From contig NZ_LZNS01000001.1 of NCBI RefSeq assembly GCF_001984575.1, positions 3,024,872 to 3,088,871 of the forward strand: 64,000 bases of DNA, given 5' to 3'. This document shows, in pieces, positions 54,032-63,915 of this stretch (positions are counted from its first letter, which is position 1; each line of letters starts with the position of its first letter). Position numbers and translations under genes: made by a program. Below the pieces are notes generated by a model. That model was not told the DNA's origin, searched no databases, and was given only the letters and a program-made list of their open reading frames with translations. The stretch is from Streptomyces sp. MP131-18 (lineage in GTDB: Bacteria > Actinomycetota > Actinomycetes > Streptomycetales > Streptomycetaceae).

Positions 54032-55033
54032 CTAGAGGTAGTCCTCCAGCCGGGCGAGGGCGAAGCCCTGCTCGGTCGCGGTGGCGAGCACCCGCCGCAC
54101 CATGTCGGTCATGGTGCCGTCCCACTCCCCCGGGCCGCGGAAGTGGGTGAGGATGATGTCCCCGGGGTGGAACTTCCGGTCGGCGCGCCCCCACTCGATG
54201 CGGTCGGGGAACGCCTCCTCCGCCCACAGCGGCACCGCCGTCACCCCGCAGGACGCGGCCGCGCGCAGCGTGTCACGGTCGTAGGCGCCGTAGGGCGGCC
54301 GGAAGAGGACGGGGCGCTCGCCGATCTCCCGTTCCAGGTTGTCCTGCTGGCGGCAGATCTCGGCGCGCTGCTGCCGGTAGGACAGCCGGGGCAGCTCCGG
54401 GTGGGTCACGGTGTGGTTGTGCACACCGGAGCCGTTCCGGTGGGCCCTGCGGAAGTAGCCGTAGTCGTCGCGCGCGACGTAGTCGGTGAGGAAGCTGCTG
54501 TAGGGCACGTCGAGTTCGCGCAGCATGTCCAGCAGCTTCGGGTCCTTGTCCGCGCCGTCGTCAATGGTGAGGAAGACGACCTTGTCCTCGGTGGGGGCCC
54601 GGACGACGACCGGCGGCAGCCCGGGCCCCGACAGGTGGCCGGGTTCGGTGGCGAGCTTCGGCTTGTGCGCCGGGGGTGCGGGGGCGCGCAGCGGCGCGCG
54701 GCGCAGTCCCCAGCGTTTTGCGGCGACGACGCGCCGCGCCTCGGCCCGTTCGAGCCGCTTGGCGTAGGCCGCGGTGGCGTCGGCGACGGCCTGTGCCCGG
54801 AGGTGCCGCGGGAGGCCGAGGACCGTGCGCGCGCCGAGCGCGCCCGGCGGGTTGGCGTCCACGGTGGACGCGAGGTGCGACACCGGCTCCTCCGCTCCGG
54901 GCAGGAGATACGGGGGCAGGCCGGCCCCCGAGCAGACGAGGGCGAGCATCGCCGCGCCGCCGAGGGTGCCGTAGCGTCGCACTCCCCGCCCAACCCGACA
55001 ATCCTTTTGCCCTACTTGTCGGATAATCTTCAT
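54032..55033 (-). CDS. Polysaccharide deacetylase (NodB domain), exported
   Basis: This 333-residue protein has an N-terminal membrane/signal segment (GTLGGAAMLALVCSGAG) and a C-terminal NodB deacetylase domain: VVFLTIDDGADKD (the family Asp-Asp, here TIDDGAD), the metal-binding HNHTVTHPEL, and RPPYGAYDRDTLRAAASCG, then GDIILTHF. It likely removes N-acetyl groups from a cell-wall or capsular polymer. The middle Ala/Arg-rich linker (120-150) is variable. The start ATG lacks a ribosome binding site, and a GTG at 54982 just before the hydrophobic segment is a fair alternative. Confidence 0.85.
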   Translation of the reverse strand: MKIIRQVGQKDCRVGRGVRRYGTLGGAAMLALVCSGAGLPPYLLPGAEEPVSHLASTVDANPPGALGARTVLGLPRHLRAQAVADATAAYAKRLERAEARRVVAAKRWGLRRAPLRAPAPPAHKPKLATEPGHLSGPGLPPVVVRAPTEDKVVFLTIDDGADKDPKLLDMLRELDVPYSSFLTDYVARDDYGYFRRAHRNGSGVHNHTVTHPELPRLSYRQQRAEICRQQDNLEREIGERPVLFRPPYGAYDRDTLRAAASCGVTAVPLWAEEAFPDRIEWGRADRKFHPGDIILTHFRGPGEWDGTMTDMVRRVLATATEQGFALARLEDYL

Positions 55034-55105
55034 GGCTCGGGATGCTGCCACCCCCACCGCCGGACCCGCGCACGCCGTTCCGCGCCGGCGGGGAGAATGA
55101 CCCGT

Positions 55106-56287
55106 GTGGCCGCAACCGAACTCGACGCCTTCCGCGCCCTGCTGACCGACCCGGGACGGCGCCTGCTCGACGACCTCGGAGGGCTCGCGCCCGGCGACGA
55201 GCTGGCCGCCGCCACCCGCCTGCGCCGCACCCACCCGGCCGACCTGGTCTCCGCGGCCATCGGACAGGCCCGCCTGCGGGACCGCGCCGCGGCGAAATTC
55301 GGGCCCGAGGCCGCGGAGATGTACTTCACGCCCGACGGCGTCGAGCAGGCCACCCGCGCCCCGGTCGCCGCCTGGCGGGCCCGCCGCTTCGCCGCGCTCG
55401 GCGTCCGGCGCGTGGCCGATCTGTGCTGCGGCATCGGCGGCGACGCCATCGCCCTGGCCAGGGCAGGGCTGAGCGTGCTCGCCGTCGACCGCTCCCCGCT
55501 GGCCTGCGCCGCCGCGGAAGCCAACGCCGCGGCGCTCGGCCTCGCCGACCGCATCACCGTGCGCTGCGCCGCCGTCGAGGACGTCGACGTCTCCGGCTGC
55601 GACGGCGCGTTCGTCGACCCCGCGCGCCGGAGGACCGGCGGCGGCCGGATCTTCGCGCCCGAGGCGTACTCGCCCCCGCTGTCCTGGGCCGTCGGGCTGG
55701 CCGAACGGCTGCCGCACGCCGTGCTGAAGATCGCACCGGGCGTGCCGCACGAGGCGATCCCCGGCGACGCCGAGGCGGAGTGGGTCTCCTACCGCGGCGA
55801 CGTGAAGGAGGCCGTGCTGTGGTTCGGCACCGGACCTGCCGCCCCCCGCCGCGCCACGCTGCTGCCCGGCGGCGACAGCCTCACCGGCACCGCGCGCCCC
55901 GCACCGGCCGGGCCGCCGGGCCGCTACCTCTACGAGCCCGACGGCGCGGTCATCAGGGCCGGCCTCGTCGCGGACGTCGCCGAGCACGTCGAAGGCCGCC
56001 TGCTCGACCCGCACATCGCCTACGTCACGGCCGACACGCTGTGCCCCACCCCGTTCGCCACGGCCTACGCGATCACCGACGTGCTGCCGTTCAACGTGAA
56101 ACGGCTGCGCGCCCTCCTGCGCGAGCGGAACGTCGGCACCCTCACCGTCAAGAAGCGCGGCTTCGCGGTCACCCCCGAGGAGCTGCGCGGCCGCCTGAAG
56201 CCCCGCGGCCCGGCCGCGGCCACCGTGTTCCTCACCCGCATCGCGGAAGCACCCACCGTGCTGATCGGCCGCCCCGCGGGGCCGTAG
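55106..56287 (+). CDS. Class I SAM-dependent methyltransferase with THUMP-like C-terminal domain
   Basis: This 393-residue cytoplasmic protein has a Rossmann methyltransferase core with VADLCCGIGGDAIALARAGLSVLAVD (SAM-binding glycine loop and acidic end of strand 2) and FVDPARR in the catalytic-loop position. The ending ITDVLPFNVKRLRALLRERNVGTLTVKKRGFAVTPEELR resembles the THUMP-like RNA-binding domain found in actinobacterial proteins of this type. The substrate is unknown; tRNA or rRNA is possible. GTG 55106 is preferred since GGGGAG lies about 10 nt before it; ATG 55097 is only 1 nt from that site. Confidence 0.83.
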   Translation: MAATELDAFRALLTDPGRRLLDDLGGLAPGDELAAATRLRRTHPADLVSAAIGQARLRDRAAAKFGPEAAEMYFTPDGVEQATRAPVAAWRARRFAALGVRRVADLCCGIGGDAIALARAGLSVLAVDRSPLACAAAEANAAALGLADRITVRCAAVEDVDVSGCDGAFVDPARRRTGGGRIFAPEAYSPPLSWAVGLAERLPHAVLKIAPGVPHEAIPGDAEAEWVSYRGDVKEAVLWFGTGPAAPRRATLLPGGDSLTGTARPAPAGPPGRYLYEPDGAVIRAGLVADVAEHVEGRLLDPHIAYVTADTLCPTPFATAYAITDVLPFNVKRLRALLRERNVGTLTVKKRGFAVTPEELRGRLKPRGPAAATVFLTRIAEAPTVLIGRPAGP

Positions 56288-56318
56288 GCCCTGCCCTGAC
56301 CACTCCGGCGGGCGCCGT

Positions 56319-56567
56319 TCAGTCGGGCACCTGCGTGAACCGCCAGCGGTGCACCGGCCGGTGCAGCAGCTCCCGCGGCGGCTCGGACAACGGGTCCCCC
56401 TCGGCTCCGGCGGGCCACCAGGTGATGACCAGCACCCGGTCCCCGGGCGCGGTGAACGTCTCCCGGCGCAGCGGGGCGCGCGCCGGCCGCTGGGCGCGCA
56501 CCCAGGCCAGCAGCTCCGCGCCGCGCCCCTCGGCCGCCCGCGCCTCCCACATCAGCGCCACGGTCAC
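56319..56567 (-). CDS. Small conserved protein at the end of the tsa operon
   Basis: This 82-residue protein, [23 protein letters not shown] to a Trp-rich end, begins at a GTG that overlaps the tsaD stop (GTGA). The length and strand/helix pattern suggest an alpha/beta-barrel dimer like antibiotic-biosynthesis monooxygenase (ABM) folds, but no catalytic signature is visible. It is conserved in this position in streptomycetes as far as I remember. Translational coupling suggests use together with TsaD. Confidence 0.7.
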   Translation of the reverse strand: MTVALMWEARAAEGRGAELLAWVRAQRPARAPLRRETFTAPGDRVLVITWWPAGAEGDPLSEPPRELLHRPVHRWRFTQVPD

Positions 56568-57616
56568 GGACGGCCGCCCGGCACGTGGGGCTCCGTCACC
56601 GGCAGCGACGAGTCGGCGGGCAGGCCGAGCGCGGAGGGCTCCCGGCCGCGGGCGGCCATCTCGGCGCCCAGCGCGGCGACCATCGCGCCGTTGTCCGTGC
56701 ACAGGCCGGGACGCGGCACCCGCAGCGTGATACCGGCCGCGGCGCACCGTTCCTCGGCCATGGCGCGCAGCCGCGAGTTCGCGGCGACGCCGCCGCCGAT
56801 CATCAGGTGGTCCACGCCCTCCTCGCGGCAGGCCCGGACGGCCTTGCGCGTCAGCACGTCGGTGACGGCCTCCTGGAACGAGGCGGCCACGTCCGCCACC
56901 GGCACGTCCTCGCCCGCGTTCCGCCGCGCCTCGACCCAGCGGGCCACCGCCGTCTTCAGGCCGGAGAACGAGAAGTCGTAGGGCGCGTCCCGCGGCCCGG
57001 TCAGCCCGCGAGGGAAACGGACCGCGTCCCGGTCGCCCTCGCGCGCGAGCCGGTCGATGACCGGGCCGCCCGGGAAGCCGAGGCCGAGCACCCGGGCGAT
57101 CTTGTCGAACGCCTCACCCGCCGCATCGTCGATCGTCGTGCCCAGCGGCCTGACATCCGCCGTGATGTCCGGGGCGAGCAGCAGCGAGGAGTGGCCGCCG
57201 GAAACCAGCAGCGCCATGGTCGGCTCGGGCAGCGGCCCGTGTTCGAGCTGGTCCACGCACACGTGCGAGGCCAGGTGGTTCACGCCGTACAGCGGCTTGC
57301 CCAGGGCGTAGGCGTACGCCTTGGCCGCCGAGACCCCGACCAGCAGTGCGCCCGCGAGTCCGGGCCCGGCGGTGACGGCGACGGCGTCGAGGTCGGACGC
57401 GGTGACGCCGGCCTCCTTCAGCGCCCGTTCGATCGTGGGAACCATCGCCTCCAGGTGCGCCCTGCTGGCGATCTCCGGAACGACGCCCCCGTAGCGGGCG
57501 TGGTCGTCCACGCTGGAGGCGACGGCGTCGGCGAGCAGCGTATGGCCACGGACGATGCCGACCCCCGTCTCGTCGCAGGACGTCTCGATGCCGAGCACGA
57601 GCGGTTCGTCAGCCAT
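56564..57616 (-). CDS. tsaD: tRNA N6-adenosine threonylcarbamoyltransferase TsaD
   Basis: This enzyme transfers the threonylcarbamoyl group to A37 of ANN-decoding tRNAs (t6A). The 350 residues show the Kae1/Gcp motifs: [16 protein letters not shown], the metal-binding His pair in [70 protein letters not shown] and [12 protein letters not shown]. It works with TsaB (same operon) and TsaE (59548). It overlaps rimI by 8 nt. Confidence 0.97.
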   Translation of the reverse strand: MADEPLVLGIETSCDETGVGIVRGHTLLADAVASSVDDHARYGGVVPEIASRAHLEAMVPTIERALKEAGVTASDLDAVAVTAGPGLAGALLVGVSAAKAYAYALGKPLYGVNHLASHVCVDQLEHGPLPEPTMALLVSGGHSSLLLAPDITADVRPLGTTIDDAAGEAFDKIARVLGLGFPGGPVIDRLAREGDRDAVRFPRGLTGPRDAPYDFSFSGLKTAVARWVEARRNAGEDVPVADVAASFQEAVTDVLTRKAVRACREEGVDHLMIGGGVAANSRLRAMAEERCAAAGITLRVPRPGLCTDNGAMVAALGAEMAARGREPSALGLPADSSLPVTEPHVPGGRP

Positions 57617-58139
57617 GCGTTCCCGCTTCCCCTTCCGTTGCTTCCTTCGCCAGGGCGCCGCCCGCGGGCAGTTCGCGCCGCATGACCAGGGCGTCGTGGT
57701 TCCCCGGCTGGTAGTAGCCGCGGCGGACGCCGACCCTGGTGAACCCGAACCGCTGGTACAGGCGCCTGGCGGGCCGGTTGTCGACGCGCACCTCCAGCAG
57801 CACCTCGCGGCAGGTGAACGGGCCGGCCGCCGCGCCGAGCAGCGCGCCCAGCAGCCGGGCGCCGAGCCCGGCGCCCTGCCGGCCCGCGGTGACCCCGATG
57901 GTCATGACCTCGCCGGTGTCCCCCGCGACGCCGAGGCCCGCATAGCCGACGAGCGTGCCGTCCGACTCCGCGACCAGGTAGAGGCGCCGCCGCCCGGGCC
58001 CGCGGGCCTGGGCCAGCTCGGCCCAGTAGGTGGCCTCCGACCAGGCGTCCTGGGGGAACAGCTCCTTCTCCAGCGCCAGCACGCCCGGAATGTCCCACCA
58101 GCGCATCTCGCGGAGCGCGGGCCCTTCCGCGTCCGTCAT
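57609..58139 (-). CDS. rimI: Ribosomal-protein-S18-alanine N-acetyltransferase RimI
   Basis: This 176-residue GNAT acetyltransferase has the acetyl-CoA site [50 protein letters not shown], and the N-terminal [27 protein letters not shown]. Members of this family acetylate the N-terminal Ala of S18. It sits between tsaB and tsaD, overlapping both (4 nt and 8 nt). This tsaB-rimI-tsaD linkage is widely conserved. Confidence 0.93.
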   Translation of the reverse strand: MTDAEGPALREMRWWDIPGVLALEKELFPQDAWSEATYWAELAQARGPGRRRLYLVAESDGTLVGYAGLGVAGDTGEVMTIGVTAGRQGAGLGARLLGALLGAAAGPFTCREVLLEVRVDNRPARRLYQRFGFTRVGVRRGYYQPGNHDALVMRRELPAGGALAKEATEGEAGTHG

Positions 58140-58795
58140 GCCCGCGTGACCGCCTTGTACCCGGCGGGCACCCGCGCGTCCGGGCGGCGCAGGTAGCGCG
58201 GGACCGGCTCCTGGAGCGGCTGCCCGGCGGCCATCAGCTCCGCCGCGAGCCCGGCGAGCGCCGCCGCCGAGGCGTGCCGCGGCAGGTCCTCCCGGGCGCC
58301 GGGGAACGCCTCCCGGTACAGCAGCGCGCCCGCCCCCACGGCCGGCAGCCCCGCCGCCCCGGCCGCGACGTCCGCGGGCCGGCCGACCGCGGGACCGGCC
58401 ACGCGGGTGCGGGCGTCGGCGTACCGCGCCCAGTAGACCTCCTTGCGCCGCGCGTCGGTGGCCACCAGGAACGGCTCGGTCAGGCCCGTGGCCCAGGCGA
58501 TGCCGTCCAGCGTGCACAGACCGTGCACGGGCAGGCCGCGCGCGGCCCCGAACGCCGCGGCGGTGGCCAGGCCGACGCGCAGCCCCGTGTACGGTCCCGG
58601 GCCGGTGCCGACGACGATGGCCGTCACCTCGCCGAGGCTCCGGCCGGCCGCGGCGAGCACCCGGTCCACGGCGGGGAGCAGCAGCTCCCCGTGCCTGCGG
58701 GCGTCGGTCTCCTCGGCGGCGGCGAGCACCCCGGTCCCGTCGTGGAGCGCAACGGTGACGGCGGGGGTGGCGGTGTCCAGGGCGAGCAGCAGCAC
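58136..58795 (-). CDS. tsaB: tRNA threonylcarbamoyladenosine biosynthesis protein TsaB
   Basis: This 219-residue inactive paralogue of TsaD dimerises with it and is required for t6A formation. It has LLLALDTATPAVTVALHDG, GTGPGPYTGLRVGLATAAAFG, LCTLDGIAWA and ATDARRKEVYWARY. It starts with GTG and overlaps rimI by 4 nt. First gene of tsaB-rimI-tsaD-small ORF. Confidence 0.95.
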   Translation of the reverse strand: MLLLALDTATPAVTVALHDGTGVLAAAEETDARRHGELLLPAVDRVLAAAGRSLGEVTAIVVGTGPGPYTGLRVGLATAAAFGAARGLPVHGLCTLDGIAWATGLTEPFLVATDARRKEVYWARYADARTRVAGPAVGRPADVAAGAAGLPAVGAGALLYREAFPGAREDLPRHASAAALAGLAAELMAAGQPLQEPVPRYLRRPDARVPAGYKAVTRA

Positions 58796-58892
58796 GCAGC
58801 AAGCCTAAAGCTCCCCGGGAGGCGCCGGCGTCCCTGGTACCGTCGCCCTCTGGACTCTCGGGCGGGTTTCCGTGAAAGGCGGCGGCAGAACA

Positions 58893-59489
58893 GTGGCGCG
58901 GCATACCTCTGGCTCCCATTCCGGCGCCTTCGTCACCCTGCTGACGGCTGCCGCGATCGCCGTCGTCGCCTTCTTCGCCTACCAGGCATCCGCGGCGGAC
59001 GACCGCCCGGGGAACGGCGGGGCGCCCTCCCAGTCGGCGTCCCCCTCGGGCGAAGGGGGCGGGGAGCAGGCGGACCCGTCAGAAGGCCCGCCGCCGGTGC
59101 CCGCCGAGTCCGGCACCGGCAAGCGCGTCGTCTACTCCGTGGAGCAGCGGCGGGTGTGGCTGGTCGACCTGAGCGAGGACGGAACGGGAGAGGTCGTCGC
59201 CGACACCTACGAGGTGTTCCCCAGCTCGGTGACCCCGCCGCCCGGCGAGTACGCCGTGGAGTGGCGGACCGCGCAGGGCAGCGGCTCCGACGGGGTCCCG
59301 ACCGAGCACACCGTCGGCTTCCACCAGGACGCGGACGGTATCGCGTTCGGCTTCTCCGCCGCGCTGGACGGCTCGACACCCGACCCGGAGTCGAGCCAGC
59401 GCACGGGCGCCCTCCGGCAGACGCGGGAGGACGGGGACACGATGTGGCTGTTCGCCACCGCCGGCATCCCGGTGATCGTCGTCCCCTGA
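58893..59489 (+). CDS. Membrane-anchored extracellular protein, L,D-transpeptidase-like region without active site
   Basis: This 198-residue protein has an N-terminal membrane anchor (FVTLLTAAAIAVVAFFAYQASA), a Pro/Ser/Glu-rich stalk to ~residue 75, and a C-terminal domain starting GKRVVYSVEQRRVWLVDLSEDG with PPPGEYAVEWRT. That beginning resembles the N-terminal strands of YkuD-type L,D-transpeptidases, but the protein stops at IPVIVVP with no His/Cys active-site motif. It is likely a non-enzymatic wall-associated protein. I place the start at GTG 58893; GTG 58872 is possible. It is divergent from tsaB. Confidence 0.65.
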   Translation: MARHTSGSHSGAFVTLLTAAAIAVVAFFAYQASAADDRPGNGGAPSQSASPSGEGGGEQADPSEGPPPVPAESGTGKRVVYSVEQRRVWLVDLSEDGTGEVVADTYEVFPSSVTPPPGEYAVEWRTAQGSGSDGVPTEHTVGFHQDADGIAFGFSAALDGSTPDPESSQRTGALRQTREDGDTMWLFATAGIPVIVVP

Positions 59490-59547
59490 ACGCGTCGACG
59501 ACGGGCGTGGCTGCGGGCGTGGCTGCCGGCGGACCGGCGCCGCCGCG

Positions 59548-60066
59548 TCAGTCCAGCAGCCGCAGGCCGATGCCCTGCCACCGGGCGCCGACGCCGGTCA
59601 GCGTGACCTTCCGCTCCTCGTCACCGGCGTCCCCGGCGTCGGTGCCCTCCGCCCGCCGGATCACCACGTGCAGCCGGTCCTCCGACAGCTCCTCGACGCG
59701 GCCCTCGCCCCACTCCACGACCACCACGGACTCCGGCAGCGCCACGTCGAGGTCCAGGTCCTCCATCTCGTCGAGGCCGCCCGCCAGCCGGTAGGCGTCC
59801 ACGTGCACGAGGGGCGGGCCGCCGCCGAGGGGCGGGTGCACCCGCGCGATCACGAACGTCGGCGACGTCACCGCGCCGCGCACGCCGAGCCCCTCGCCGA
59901 TGCCGCGGGTCAGCGTCGTCTTGCCCGCGCCGAGCGGCCCGGTGAGCAGTACCAGGTCCCCCGGCCGCAGCAGCGCCGCCAGGCGCCGCCCGGCCTCCCG
60001 CATCCGCTCCGCCCCGCCGACGGTGAACGACGCCGTGGACACCGGCGCCTCAGACAGCTGGCTCAT
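59548..60066 (-). CDS. tsaE: tRNA threonylcarbamoyladenosine ATPase TsaE
   Basis: This 172-residue P-loop ATPase is the third member of the TsaBDE complex. Walker A is GPLGAGKTTLTRGIGEGLG, followed by VTSPTFVIARVHPP, HVDAYRLAGG and VVVVEWGEG. The ATG lies inside the 3' end of the alpha/beta hydrolase gene (17-nt overlap) with no ribosome binding site, so translation is probably coupled. Confidence 0.94.
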   Translation of the reverse strand: MSQLSEAPVSTASFTVGGAERMREAGRRLAALLRPGDLVLLTGPLGAGKTTLTRGIGEGLGVRGAVTSPTFVIARVHPPLGGGPPLVHVDAYRLAGGLDEMEDLDLDVALPESVVVVEWGEGRVEELSEDRLHVVIRRAEGTDAGDAGDEERKVTLTGVGARWQGIGLRLLD

Positions 60067-61237
60067 GGAACGGGATGCTACGCGCAAGCAGCCGCGTCAG
60101 CTGCTCGTTGACCTGCCGCGGACGTTCGAGCAGGAGCAGATGCCCGGCGCCCGGCAGCACCGCGCGCTCCGCGCCGGGCAGCGCGGCGGCGATGCGTTCG
60201 CTGTGCGAGGCGGGCGTCACCTCGTCCCGCTCGGCGGCGAGCACGAGCACCGGCAGGTCGTCGGCCAGCCCGTTGAGCACGGCGAGCGCCCGCTGCTTGT
60301 CGTGCTCGGCGAACGCCGGGTAGAACGCGGCGACCACCTCCACCGGCACCGAGTCGATCAGCCGCTCCGCGAACCGCGCCACCCCGGCGTCGACCTCGTC
60401 CGGCGTGCCGAACGCGTACCGGCGCACGAGCCCGGCGTACAGGTCGCCCGCGAGGCGCCGGGCGCGGTCCACCAGCTCCTGCTGCGAGCCGAGCGCCCGC
60501 AGCACGCCGGGCACCACCCGGCGCACCGCGCGCACCGCCGAGGCCGGGAAGCCGTACGTCACCTCCGCCAGGTCCCCCGCCGAGGTCGCCAGCAGCGCGA
60601 TGCCCGCGACCCGGCGCGCCACGTAGTCCGGGTACTGCTCGGCCAGCGCCATGATCGTCATACCGCCCATCGAGTGCCCCACCAGCACCACCGGGCCCTC
60701 CGGCGCCACCGCGTCGAGCACCGCCTTCAGATCGCGGCCGAGCAGGTCGATGCTGACCGGGTCGCCGCCCTCCCGCAGCGCCCGGCCGCGCCCCGAACGG
60801 CCGTGCCCGCGCTGGTCCCAGTACACCGCCCGCACCGAGCCGCGCAGCGCGGCCCGCTGGAAGTGCCACACGTCCTGGTGCAGGCAGTACCCGTGGCTGA
60901 ACACCACGGTGGGCGGCGGCTGCCGCCGCCGCGCCCGCCGCCGCGCCCGGCCGGCCGGGGCCGCAGGGCCGGGGCCGGGGGCCGGGCCGCCCGGCCGGTC
61001 GTCCGCCGGGCGCACGTACTCCCCGACGTCCTCCACCTCGAAGTACAGCTCGGTCCCGTCCTCGGCGACCGCCGCGCCAGGGGTGCCGCGCAGCGTCCCG
61101 TACGGGCCTGCCGCGTCCAGCGCCAGCTGCGCCTCGCGCCGCACCGAACGCCCCACCGATATCCGTTCCACGGCGACCGTCGTGGCCACCGCCCCGAGTG
61201 CGAGGCCCGCTATCCCCGCCCGCCGCGCCCAGCTCAC
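60050..61237 (-). CDS. Alpha/beta hydrolase
   Basis: This 395-residue hydrolase has an N-terminal membrane or signal-like segment (AGIAGLALGAVATTVAVERI) and a long Pro/Gly/Arg insert at residues ~78-105. The alpha/beta-hydrolase core has oxyanion HGYCLHQDVW, DQRGHGRSG, nucleophile elbow VLVGHSMGGMTIMAL, acid Asp in LAAERDEVTP and His in GAGHLLLLERP, so all catalytic residues are present. The substrate is unknown. It starts with GTG overlapping the alr stop by 4 nt, forming the middle of an alr-hydrolase-tsaE operon. Confidence 0.9.
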   Translation of the reverse strand: MSWARRAGIAGLALGAVATTVAVERISVGRSVRREAQLALDAAGPYGTLRGTPGAAVAEDGTELYFEVEDVGEYVRPADDRPGGPAPGPGPAAPAGRARRRARRRQPPPTVVFSHGYCLHQDVWHFQRAALRGSVRAVYWDQRGHGRSGRGRALREGGDPVSIDLLGRDLKAVLDAVAPEGPVVLVGHSMGGMTIMALAEQYPDYVARRVAGIALLATSAGDLAEVTYGFPASAVRAVRRVVPGVLRALGSQQELVDRARRLAGDLYAGLVRRYAFGTPDEVDAGVARFAERLIDSVPVEVVAAFYPAFAEHDKQRALAVLNGLADDLPVLVLAAERDEVTPASHSERIAAALPGAERAVLPGAGHLLLLERPRQVNEQLTRLLARSIPFHEPAV

Positions 61238-62394
61238 GACGCCCGCTCCCCCCGGTACACGCGCGGCACGCGGTGCCCCACCCGGGTCACGATCTCGTAC
61301 CCGATGGTGCCCGCGGCCCGCGCCCAGTCCTCCGCCGTCGGCTCCCCCGCGTCGCCGGGGCCGAACAGCACCGCCTCGTCCCCCGCGGCCGCCACGTCAC
61401 CGCCCAGGTCCACCACGAACTGGTCCATCGCCACCCGGCCCGCGACCGTCCGCCACTTCCCCGCGACCAGCACCGGGCCGGTGTTCGAGGCGTGCCGCGG
61501 AACACCGTCCGCGTAACCCGCGGGCACCAGCGCCAGCGTCGTCGCGCCCGATGTCGTGTAGCTGTGCCCGTAGCCGACTCCGTGCCCGCCCGGCACCTGC
61601 TTCACCGAGGCGAGCCGCGCCCGCAGCGTCATCACCGGCCGCAGCCCGAAGTCCTGCGGCGTGCCGACCTCCGCGGACGGTGAGAGCCCGTACACGGCGA
61701 CGCCCGGCCGGATCAGGTCGTAGTGCGCGTCGGGCAGCGTCAGCGTGGCCGGTGAGTTGGCCAGGTGCCGCACCTCGGGGTCGAGGCCGGCCCGCGCCGC
61801 CGCGCCGAGGGCGTCGGCGAACGCGGCCTGCTGGAGCCCGATCGAGGGGTGCCCCGGCTCGTCGGCGCACGCGAAGTGCGACCACACGCCGGTCACCCGC
61901 ACGGTGCCCGCCACTTCGGCGGCCCGCGCCGCGGCCACCAGGTCGGGCCAGTCCGCGGGCTGGCACCCGTTCCTCCCGAGGCCCGTGTCCGCCTTCAGCT
62001 GCACCCGCGCGACGCGCCCCGCGGCCCGCGCCGCGTCCGCCGCCTCCGTCAGCGCCCACCGGCCGCTGACCGAGACGTCGATGCCCGCCTCGACGGCCTG
62101 CCGCCACGGGTCGCCCGGCGTCCACAGCCAGCACAGCAGCGGCCCCGTATCGCCCGCCGCGCGCAGCGCAAGCGCCTCCTGCGGGGTGGCGGTGCCCAGC
62201 CACGCCGCCCCGGCCTCCCGCGCCGCGGCGGCGCTCGGCAGCAGCCCGTGCCCATATCCGTCGGCCTTCACCACGGCCATCAACTGGGCGCCATCGACGG
62301 CACGTTCGCGCAGCGTGCGCACATTGGCGCGCAACGCGTCGAGATCGATGTCGGCCCACAGCCGCCGGCTGCCGGCCGGTGAGTGATCGTTCAT
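61234..62394 (-). CDS. alr: Alanine racemase
   Basis: This PLP enzyme supplies D-alanine for peptidoglycan. The 386 residues include the PLP-lysine motif AVVKADGYGHG, the catalytic Tyr loop GVGYGHSYTT, VRHLANSPATLTLPDAHYDLIRPGVAVYGL and the C-terminal GRVAMDQFVVDLGG. The ATG is preceded by GGAGGGTG. It is first in the alr-hydrolase-tsaE transcript and divergent from nnrD across 51 bp. Confidence 0.97.
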   Translation of the reverse strand: MNDHSPAGSRRLWADIDLDALRANVRTLRERAVDGAQLMAVVKADGYGHGLLPSAAAAREAGAAWLGTATPQEALALRAAGDTGPLLCWLWTPGDPWRQAVEAGIDVSVSGRWALTEAADAARAAGRVARVQLKADTGLGRNGCQPADWPDLVAAARAAEVAGTVRVTGVWSHFACADEPGHPSIGLQQAAFADALGAAARAGLDPEVRHLANSPATLTLPDAHYDLIRPGVAVYGLSPSAEVGTPQDFGLRPVMTLRARLASVKQVPGGHGVGYGHSYTTSGATTLALVPAGYADGVPRHASNTGPVLVAGKWRTVAGRVAMDQFVVDLGGDVAAAGDEAVLFGPGDAGEPTAEDWARAAGTIGYEIVTRVGHRVPRVYRGERAS

Positions 62395-62445
62395 CACCCT
62401 CCAGTGTCGCAGGAATCGCGCGGGCGTACGGGTCAGACTGGGACC

Positions 62446-63915
62446 ATGAGGACCGCATACCGAGTGGAGACCGTACGCGCCGCGGAACGGGCCCTGATGG
62501 CGCGGCTGCCCGCGGGCACGCTGATGGCCAGGGCCGCCGCGGGGCTCGCCGCCGCCTGCGCGGAGCTGCTGAAGCCGCGCCTGTACGGCGCCCGGGTCGT
62601 GCTGCTCGTCGGCAGCGGCGACAACGGCGGCGACGCCCTGTACGCCGGGGCGCGGCTCGCCCGGCGCGGCGCCGCGGTGACGGCCGTGCTGCTGAACGAG
62701 GAGCGCGCCCACCCCGGCGGCCTCGCGGCGCTGCGCGCGGCCGGCGGCCGGGCCGCGGGCGCGGCGGGCGCGGAGCGGCTGATCGCCCGCGCCCGGCTCG
62801 TCGTCGACGGCATCACCGGCATCGGCGGGCGCGGCGGCCTGCGCCAGGACGCCGCCGGGCCGGCCGCCGCCGCGGCGGAGCACGGCGTTCCCGTGGTCGC
62901 CGTGGACCTGCCGAGCGGCGTCGACGCGGACACCGGCGAGGTGCACGGCGCGGCCGTGCGGGCGGAGCTGACCGTCACGTTCGGCGCGTGGAAGCCGGGC
63001 CTGCTCGTGGACCCGGCGCGCGCCCTCGCGGGCGAGGTGCGGCTGGTCGACATCGGCCTCGGGCCCGAACTGCCGCCGGAGCCCGACCTCGTGGCACTCG
63101 ACGACGCCGACGCCGCCGCGCTCCTGCCACGTCCCGAGGCCGAGTCCGACAAGTACCGGCGCGGCGTGATCGGCATCGCGGCCGGCTCGGCCCGCTACCC
63201 GGGCGCCGCCGTGCTCACCGTCGGCGGCGCGCTGCACGGCGGCGCGGGCGCCGTGCGGTACGCGGGCCCGGCCGGCGGCGGCGTCATCGGCCGCTATCCC
63301 GAGACGCTGGTGTCCGAGGGGCGGCCGAGCGAGGCCGGGCGGGTGCAGGCGTGGGTGGTCGGCCCGGGGCTCGGCGGCGGCCCGGAGGCCGGGACGACCG
63401 TCGCCGACGTGCTGGCCGCCGACGTGCCGGTCCTGGTGGACGCGGACGGCCTGCACAGCATCGATCCGGAACGGCTGCGCGCCCGTTCCGCGCCCACGGT
63501 GCTCACCCCGCACGCCGGGGAGGCCGCGGCGCTGCTCGGCACGTCCCGCGACCGCGTGGAGTCCGCGCGGCTCGCGTCCGTGTCCGAACTCGCCGCCCGC
63601 TACGGCGCGGTGGCGCTGCTGAAGGGGTCCACGACGCTGATCGCCGAGCCGGGCCCCGAGGGGCGCGGGCGCGGGCGCGGGCGCGTGCTGGCCAACACCA
63701 CCGGCACCCCGTGGCTCGCGACCGCGGGCAGTGGCGACGTGCTCTCCGGCCTGATCGGCGCGCTTCTCGCGGCCGGCCTTGCCCCGCTGGACGCCGCCGC
63801 GCTCGGCGCGCACCTGCACGGCCTGGCGGGGCAGGCCGCACCCGTGCCGCCGATGGCCTCCACGGTCACCGAGGCGCTGCCCGGGGTGTGGGCCGCGCTC
63901 AGCCCTCGGCGATGA
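62446..63915 (+). CDS. nnrD: Bifunctional NAD(P)HX epimerase / ADP-dependent dehydratase
   Basis: This repair enzyme acts on hydrated NAD(P)H. The 489-residue fusion has an N-terminal NnrE epimerase domain ([64 protein letters not shown]) and a C-terminal NnrD kinase-fold dehydratase ([77 protein letters not shown]). The ATG is 6 nt after a -10-like CAGACT and has no clear ribosome binding site, so it may be leaderless. Its last 17 nt overlap the convergent acpS gene. Confidence 0.95.
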   Translation: MRTAYRVETVRAAERALMARLPAGTLMARAAAGLAAACAELLKPRLYGARVVLLVGSGDNGGDALYAGARLARRGAAVTAVLLNEERAHPGGLAALRAAGGRAAGAAGAERLIARARLVVDGITGIGGRGGLRQDAAGPAAAAAEHGVPVVAVDLPSGVDADTGEVHGAAVRAELTVTFGAWKPGLLVDPARALAGEVRLVDIGLGPELPPEPDLVALDDADAAALLPRPEAESDKYRRGVIGIAAGSARYPGAAVLTVGGALHGGAGAVRYAGPAGGGVIGRYPETLVSEGRPSEAGRVQAWVVGPGLGGGPEAGTTVADVLAADVPVLVDADGLHSIDPERLRARSAPTVLTPHAGEAAALLGTSRDRVESARLASVSELAARYGAVALLKGSTTLIAEPGPEGRGRGRGRVLANTTGTPWLATAGSGDVLSGLIGALLAAGLAPLDAAALGAHLHGLAGQAAPVPPMASTVTEALPGVWAALSPRR

